Shown piece by piece: positions 60,138 to 64,000 of a stretch of DNA of 64,000 nt (positions are counted from its first letter, which is position 1; every line of letters starts with the position of its first letter). This DNA is from Alphaproteobacteria bacterium (GTDB lineage: Bacteria > Pseudomonadota > Alphaproteobacteria > Rs-D84). A program made the position numbers and the translations under genes. The notes beneath the pieces were generated by a model that was not told the DNA's origin, did no database searches, and saw nothing but the letters and a program-made list of their open reading frames with translations. The stretch lies in contig SUUQ01000001.1 in NCBI GenBank assembly GCA_015062445.1, positions 183,424 through 247,423 of the forward strand, given 5' to 3'.

Positions 60138-63100
60138 TTTTTACGACATTATTCAGTATGTTTTGCATTGTTGTGTTTGGTGCGATTTGCATATTTAATA
60201 CACCGTCAATTGTTGGGCCGGCACATGCGGCCTATTGGGAGTGTATGGATGATGGAGATTGCAAGGACGGATATTCATGTGTCGCAGGTGAATGTGTTGA
60301 CCCCAGCGATTCTGGCGATGACGATTGTGATACCTGTGCACCGTGTGGTGATGGGTACAGTGGATGTGTTAATGAGTGTACGGGTACTGATACTTGTGTC
60401 GAAGTTTGTGATACCTGTGCACGATGCCCCAGTGGTTATATTGGGTGTGTGAATGAATGTACGGGTACCGATAATTGTGTCGAAGAATGCAACCAATGTG
60501 CAGACTGCCCCCCTGGATACAGTGGATGTGTAAATGAATGCAGTGACAAAGATAACTGTACCTGTGATGTAGATTGTACAGAAGAACCAGGCAGTTATTA
60601 TGATTCGTGGACAGAAACAGAAACTAACGAATACACAGACACAGACAGCGATACATATACAGAAACAGACAGCAGTTCTGATACCGAAACCAGCAGTGAT
60701 TCTTGGACGGAATATGACGAAGATACGTATACCGAAACAGATTCAGATACGTATGAGGAAACGGATTCGGAGTCGTATTCTGAAACGGATGACCGTCCAT
60801 ATGTTGATAGTAAAGAAGAAACTTATACCGATAGCAAAGACGAATCGTGCGAGTACAGCGATTATAACCTGTGTAGTGTCGGCACGTGTCCAACGGGGTA
60901 TACCTGCACATGGAATACTGGGGTTGCATGTACAACATGTACAGATACGGGCACAGAATCCTATGAACGTGAATGTACAGATTTTTACACGCGGGGGTGC
61001 ACAGATTTATATGAAAGAACTTGTACGGACAGTTTAAGTCGCAGTTGCACAGACAGTTTGGCTCGGCAATGTACGGATTATTATGAAAGTGATTGTGACA
61101 AAGACTGCGAACGTGATTGCGAAACAGATTGTGAACGCAGTTGTACAGACTCGCTGGAACGTGATTGCACAGAAACATGCGAGTCAACATGCACAGAGGA
61201 ATGCGATGGTAATGCAACCGGTGGCGGTTGTGCATCCGCAGGCAACGAATGCACAGGATGTGATTCAACCACAACACGTTGTGAAGATCCCAGTTGCAGT
61301 ACGTCCTGTGGCGGTTGGTCTGTTGTTGATACAGACTGTGATCCGTGGGATTGTAGTACATCTTGTGGCAGTTGGGACTGTAGCACCTCTTGTGGCCGCT
61401 GGATCCTGGTTGATACACAATGCGAAGAATGGGAAGTGACGAACACATCATGTGGTTCATGGGGGGTTGATAGTACTTCGTGTGGCTCATGGTCATATTC
61501 TGATACGTCATGTGATGAATGGGAGTTTGACAGAACAGAATGTGGGGAATGGTCGTTATCGTCGGCCTGTGATGCGTATTGCACCCCGGCATCATGCACT
61601 TGCTCAATAAAAACACAAACGCCAAACAAATACACCTGTTCTGCGGGACAATATTTAGATGGTACAACATGTAAAACATGTCCCGCCGGATATGCATGTC
61701 CCGGTGGCACATTCACATACAACGGCGGTATCCAGGGACGTAATTATTGTTCGGGCGGAACATATAACACATCAACTGGTCAGTCATCGTGTTCAACCTG
61801 TACCGCTGGCTATTACTGCACAGGCGGAACAAACCGCACGGCATGTACGGCTAACTCAACCAGTGCGGCGGGGTCCGATGCAATCGGCGACTGTGTCTGC
61901 AAGGCGGGATTTGGCGGCAACGCCGGGACATCTGGCGGTACATGTACGGCATGTGCATGTGGTACTTACAAGGCCAGCAATGGTAATACATCATGTACAA
62001 AAACGTCTGATGGTTATTATGCAACCGGCACCGGGAACACAGGGCAGACCAAGGCAACGGCGGGTTATTATGCAGCGGCCGGTGCATGCAGCCAGACCGC
62101 ATGTTCAGGACGTACTAAGTATTCTGCGACGGGGGCTGCGTCATGTTCGACTGTATCAACGGGATATTACACAACCGGGTGCAACAGCAGCGGTAATGCA
62201 TGTACCAGTCAAACAATTTGTGCCAAGGGCACGTACTGCAGCGGTGGTGTTTCAAACAATTGCCCGGCGGGTAAATACGGCTCAACCACAGGTTTAAGCA
62301 GCAGTTCTTGTTCGGGGGCGTGTACGGCGGGATATTACTGTCCGGCGGGCTCAACGTCGTCCACACAAAACGCATGTGGGGCTGGTAAATACAGTTCGGC
62401 CGGTGCCGGTTCGTCCAGTGATTGTAAGAGCATAACCGCCGGATGCTATGGCACCAGTGCTTCCAGTGCATGTCCGAACTCCTGTGCCGCCGGCACATAT
62501 TCAACCGGTGGTGCAGCATCCTGTTCTCCAATCAGTGCTGGTTGCTATGGCGGTGCAGGTTCGACCAGCGCGTGTCCAAATAAATGTTCGGCTGGTACAT
62601 ATCGTTCATCAACAGGGGGCACGGCACAATCTTCGTGTTCCAGTGTCAGTGCGGGATGTTATGGTTCTGCTGGTGCAACGTCATCATGTCCTGCATCGTG
62701 TGCCAAAGGTACCTATTCAACCGGTGGCGCATCGGCATGTACAGCATGTCCCGCAGGTAAATATGGTTCAACCACAGGATTAACATCTGCGGCATGTTCT
62801 GGATCATGTACGGCTGGATACTATTGCCCGGCAGGATCAACATCGGCAACACAAAACGCATGTACGGCGGGGAATTATTGTCCGGCAGGTTCAGGTTCAC
62901 AAACCCCCTGTGGTGGTGGTAAGTATTCAGGGGCCAAGGCATCGTCTTGTTCAAACATCAGTGCCGGATGCTATGGCACCAGTGCATCATCGGCATGTCC
63001 AAACTCCTGTGCGAAAGGGTATTATTCCACCGGTGGCGCTTCGGCATGTACAGCATGTCCGGCGGGGACCTATGGGTCAACAACAGGATTGACATCTGCG

Positions 63101-64000
63101 GCATGTTCGGGCAAATGCGCCGCCGGATATTATGGCAGCAGTACAGGCCAAACCGCATCCACGTGTTCTGGTTCATGTACGGCCAATTACTACTGTCCTG
63201 CAGGTTCAACATCGTCTAAACAAAAAAGCTGCCCTGCAGGATATCCATACAGCGGTGCTGGTTCTGATGTGATAACAGATTGCTATAGCGGTACAAAATC
63301 ACGTGCATGGTCAGGGTCACAAACCGCATGCAGCAAACCATCGGGCTGTGCAAGTGTGTCATGCAATTCATGTTCGATTGCGGCCTGTGATTATGTGGCA
63401 TATTCAAACAGTGCAGGAACTGGGGATGGAACGATAAAATCGGGCTGTTCATCAAACAGCGCTGCGTGCCAACAAACAGTCAAATCTGTAACGGCGAATG
63501 CAAACAACTATGTGTCTGGTACGACATGTCCGACATGTTCGTCATACAGTTCAACATATACACTGTCAGACGGTGGTTCGATTGGTTCTGGGTCATGCTA
63601 TGTTGTGCGCACCAATACAGGAACCGAGGTTGCACCATCCCTGCCCACAGGGTGCGCAGCACAGACTGTAAATTCCTGCACTAAACCAACGTGTAGTTAC
63701 AAAGACTATGCGGGGCAGTCTGGCGAAACATGCAGTCCGGGTACATGTAACCAAACACACAAGGCATGTACATCTGCATCAACAAACTATTACCTGGCCA
63801 GCGGTGTGGCAAAAACATGCTCTTCGTACAGTTCTTCGTACCCGTCATCGGCCGGTGGTAATATAACATCCAGTTCATGCTATGGTTCGTTCAGTAAATC
63901 GGGCAGTCAGCTGGCATGTTCCCAACCTGCAAACAGTGCATCGTATACTTGTGGCAGCTGCACGGTTGGTACCTGTAATTATACCAAGTATGCCAGTGGT
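60116..64000 (+). CDS. Giant cysteine-rich repeat surface protein (3' truncated by window)
   Basis: An uninterrupted frame of 1,295 codons that runs off the window. ATG 60116 gives a signal peptide of about 38 residues ending GPAHA; ATG 60158 would give a shorter one. Then follow distinct blocks. Three Cys repeats of about 27 residues (71-150) share CPxGYxGCVNECTGTDxC. An acidic Ser/Thr/Asp/Glu/Tyr stretch (157-245) is next. A block of CTDxxxR heptads (276-362) precedes a block of SCGxWxxDT repeats (392-482). A long array of about 20 GCC2/GCC3- or ephrin-receptor-like Cys repeats, such as CTAGYYCPAGS and CPAGKYGSTTGL (509-1042), follows, then a Cys/Ser/Thr-rich tail. Similar repeats are typical of eukaryotic surface proteins. 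Many disulfides are expected, so it is probably exposed at the cell surface; a link with the upstream pilus genes is only positional. Confidence 0.88.
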   Translation, partial: MLFLNHRFFTTLFSMFCIVVFGAICIFNTPSIVGPAHAAYWECMDDGDCKDGYSCVAGECVDPSDSGDDDCDTCAPCGDGYSGCVNECTGTDTCVEVCDTCARCPSGYIGCVNECTGTDNCVEECNQCADCPPGYSGCVNECSDKDNCTCDVDCTEEPGSYYDSWTETETNEYTDTDSDTYTETDSSSDTETSSDSWTEYDEDTYTETDSDTYEETDSESYSETDDRPYVDSKEETYTDSKDESCEYSDYNLCSVGTCPTGYTCTWNTGVACTTCTDTGTESYERECTDFYTRGCTDLYERTCTDSLSRSCTDSLARQCTDYYESDCDKDCERDCETDCERSCTDSLERDCTETCESTCTEECDGNATGGGCASAGNECTGCDSTTTRCEDPSCSTSCGGWSVVDTDCDPWDCSTSCGSWDCSTSCGRWILVDTQCEEWEVTNTSCGSWGVDSTSCGSWSYSDTSCDEWEFDRTECGEWSLSSACDAYCTPASCTCSIKTQTPNKYTCSAGQYLDGTTCKTCPAGYACPGGTFTYNGGIQGRNYCSGGTYNTSTGQSSCSTCTAGYYCTGGTNRTACTANSTSAAGSDAIGDCVCKAGFGGNAGTSGGTCTACACGTYKASNGNTSCTKTSDGYYATGTGNTGQTKATAGYYAAAGACSQTACSGRTKYSATGAASCSTVSTGYYTTGCNSSGNACTSQTICAKGTYCSGGVSNNCPAGKYGSTTGLSSSSCSGACTAGYYCPAGSTSSTQNACGAGKYSSAGAGSSSDCKSITAGCYGTSASSACPNSCAAGTYSTGGAASCSPISAGCYGGAGSTSACPNKCSAGTYRSSTGGTAQSSCSSVSAGCYGSAGATSSCPASCAKGTYSTGGASACTACPAGKYGSTTGLTSAACSGSCTAGYYCPAGSTSATQNACTAGNYCPAGSGSQTPCGGGKYSGAKASSCSNISAGCYGTSASSACPNSCAKGYYSTGGASACTACPAGTYGSTTGLTSAACSGKCAAGYYGSSTGQTASTCSGSCTANYYCPAGSTSSKQKSCPAGYPYSGAGSDVITDCYSGTKSRAWSGSQTACSKPSGCASVSCNSCSIAACDYVAYSNSAGTGDGTIKSGCSSNSAACQQTVKSVTANANNYVSGTTCPTCSSYSSTYTLSDGGSIGSGSCYVVRTNTGTEVAPSLPTGCAAQTVNSCTKPTCSYKDYAGQSGETCSPGTCNQTHKACTSASTNYYLASGVAKTCSSYSSSYPSSAGGNITSSSCYGSFSKSGSQLACSQPANSASYTCGSCTVGTCNYTKYASG

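Noticed and set aside
60624..61712. Long minus-strand ORF of 362 codons, and several others opposite the giant gene
   Set aside because: They are shadows of the low-complexity Cys/Thr-rich codons on the plus strand, have implausible His/Tyr/Asn-rich composition, and no start signals.

Overview
The window looks like part of the chromosome of a Gram-negative alphaproteobacterium. Supporting signs are a MutL with the endonuclease motif, a MucR/Ros-type regulator, an RHH_4 regulator, GatCAB, SUF, Tat, a Lnt-Lol lipoprotein pathway, and outer-membrane barrels ending in Phe. DNA is moderately AT-rich, TGA is used as a stop, and genes are packed into short operons with overlapping stop/start codons. 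Promoters are sigma70-like, often with an extended -10 of the form TGnTATAAT. The cysteine-rich surface proteins, type IVb pilus genes and lineage-specific small proteins suggest a host-associated, uncultured lineage such as the gut RF32 group, but that placement is inference.

Layout. 1-6176: end of mutL, then yajC-secD-secF, a catalytically dead S41/PDZ protein and a PAP2 phosphatase. 6181-6481: a terminator, then a promoter and a probable structured RNA. 6565-14333: ftsK, secreted and outer-membrane proteins of unknown role, and two blocks of a conserved hairpin repeat. 14326-18052: rarA, a mucR-like regulator and a ybeY-lnt fusion. 18065-20407: a small ORF and a four-gene minus-strand cluster of unknown function. 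20452-25148: trmB, gltX, a TraB-like protein, a hemolysin III family protein and a Cys-rich protein. 25146-25727: a GIY-YIG nuclease gene between two 138-bp palindromic repeats, a likely mobile unit. 25773-27652: a leader peptide with six Thr codons, then thrS. 27698-29349: small lipoproteins, a SPOR protein and tatA. 29378-33957: dksA, trxA, sufS-sufT-sufE, ftsL-ftsI. 34002-39767: recJ, a DHH phosphoesterase, lolA, tatB, tatC and an NlpD-like factor. 39838-45359: an FMN dehydrogenase, tRNA-Lys, an outer-membrane barrel, a possible sRNA or attenuator, a ferritin-like protein, a SodC-like lipoprotein and an autotransporter-like protein. 45367-52184: miaB, gatB, tRNA-Phe, gatA, an inserted set of paralogous genes, gatC and ruvX. 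52231-56799: transporter and membrane genes, then sufC-sufB. 56980-64000: a TcpQ-domain protein, a PilN-type secretin, a third hairpin-repeat block and a giant cysteine-rich secreted protein running off the window.

The genes connect in several ways. SecDF-YajC and TatABC export the many secreted proteins. Lnt and LolA mature and carry the lipoproteins. FtsK, FtsL, FtsI, the SPOR protein and the NlpD-like factor serve division. SufSTE and SufBC make Fe-S clusters, which MiaB needs. GltX and GatCAB together suggest indirect aminoacylation of Gln and/or Asn tRNAs.

The most unusual items are the giant Cys-rich repeat protein with an inverted repeat in its leader, the GIY-YIG/palindrome unit, the Thr-codon leader before thrS, the YbeY-Lnt fusion, the intergenic hairpin repeat family, and the gene insertion inside the gat operon.
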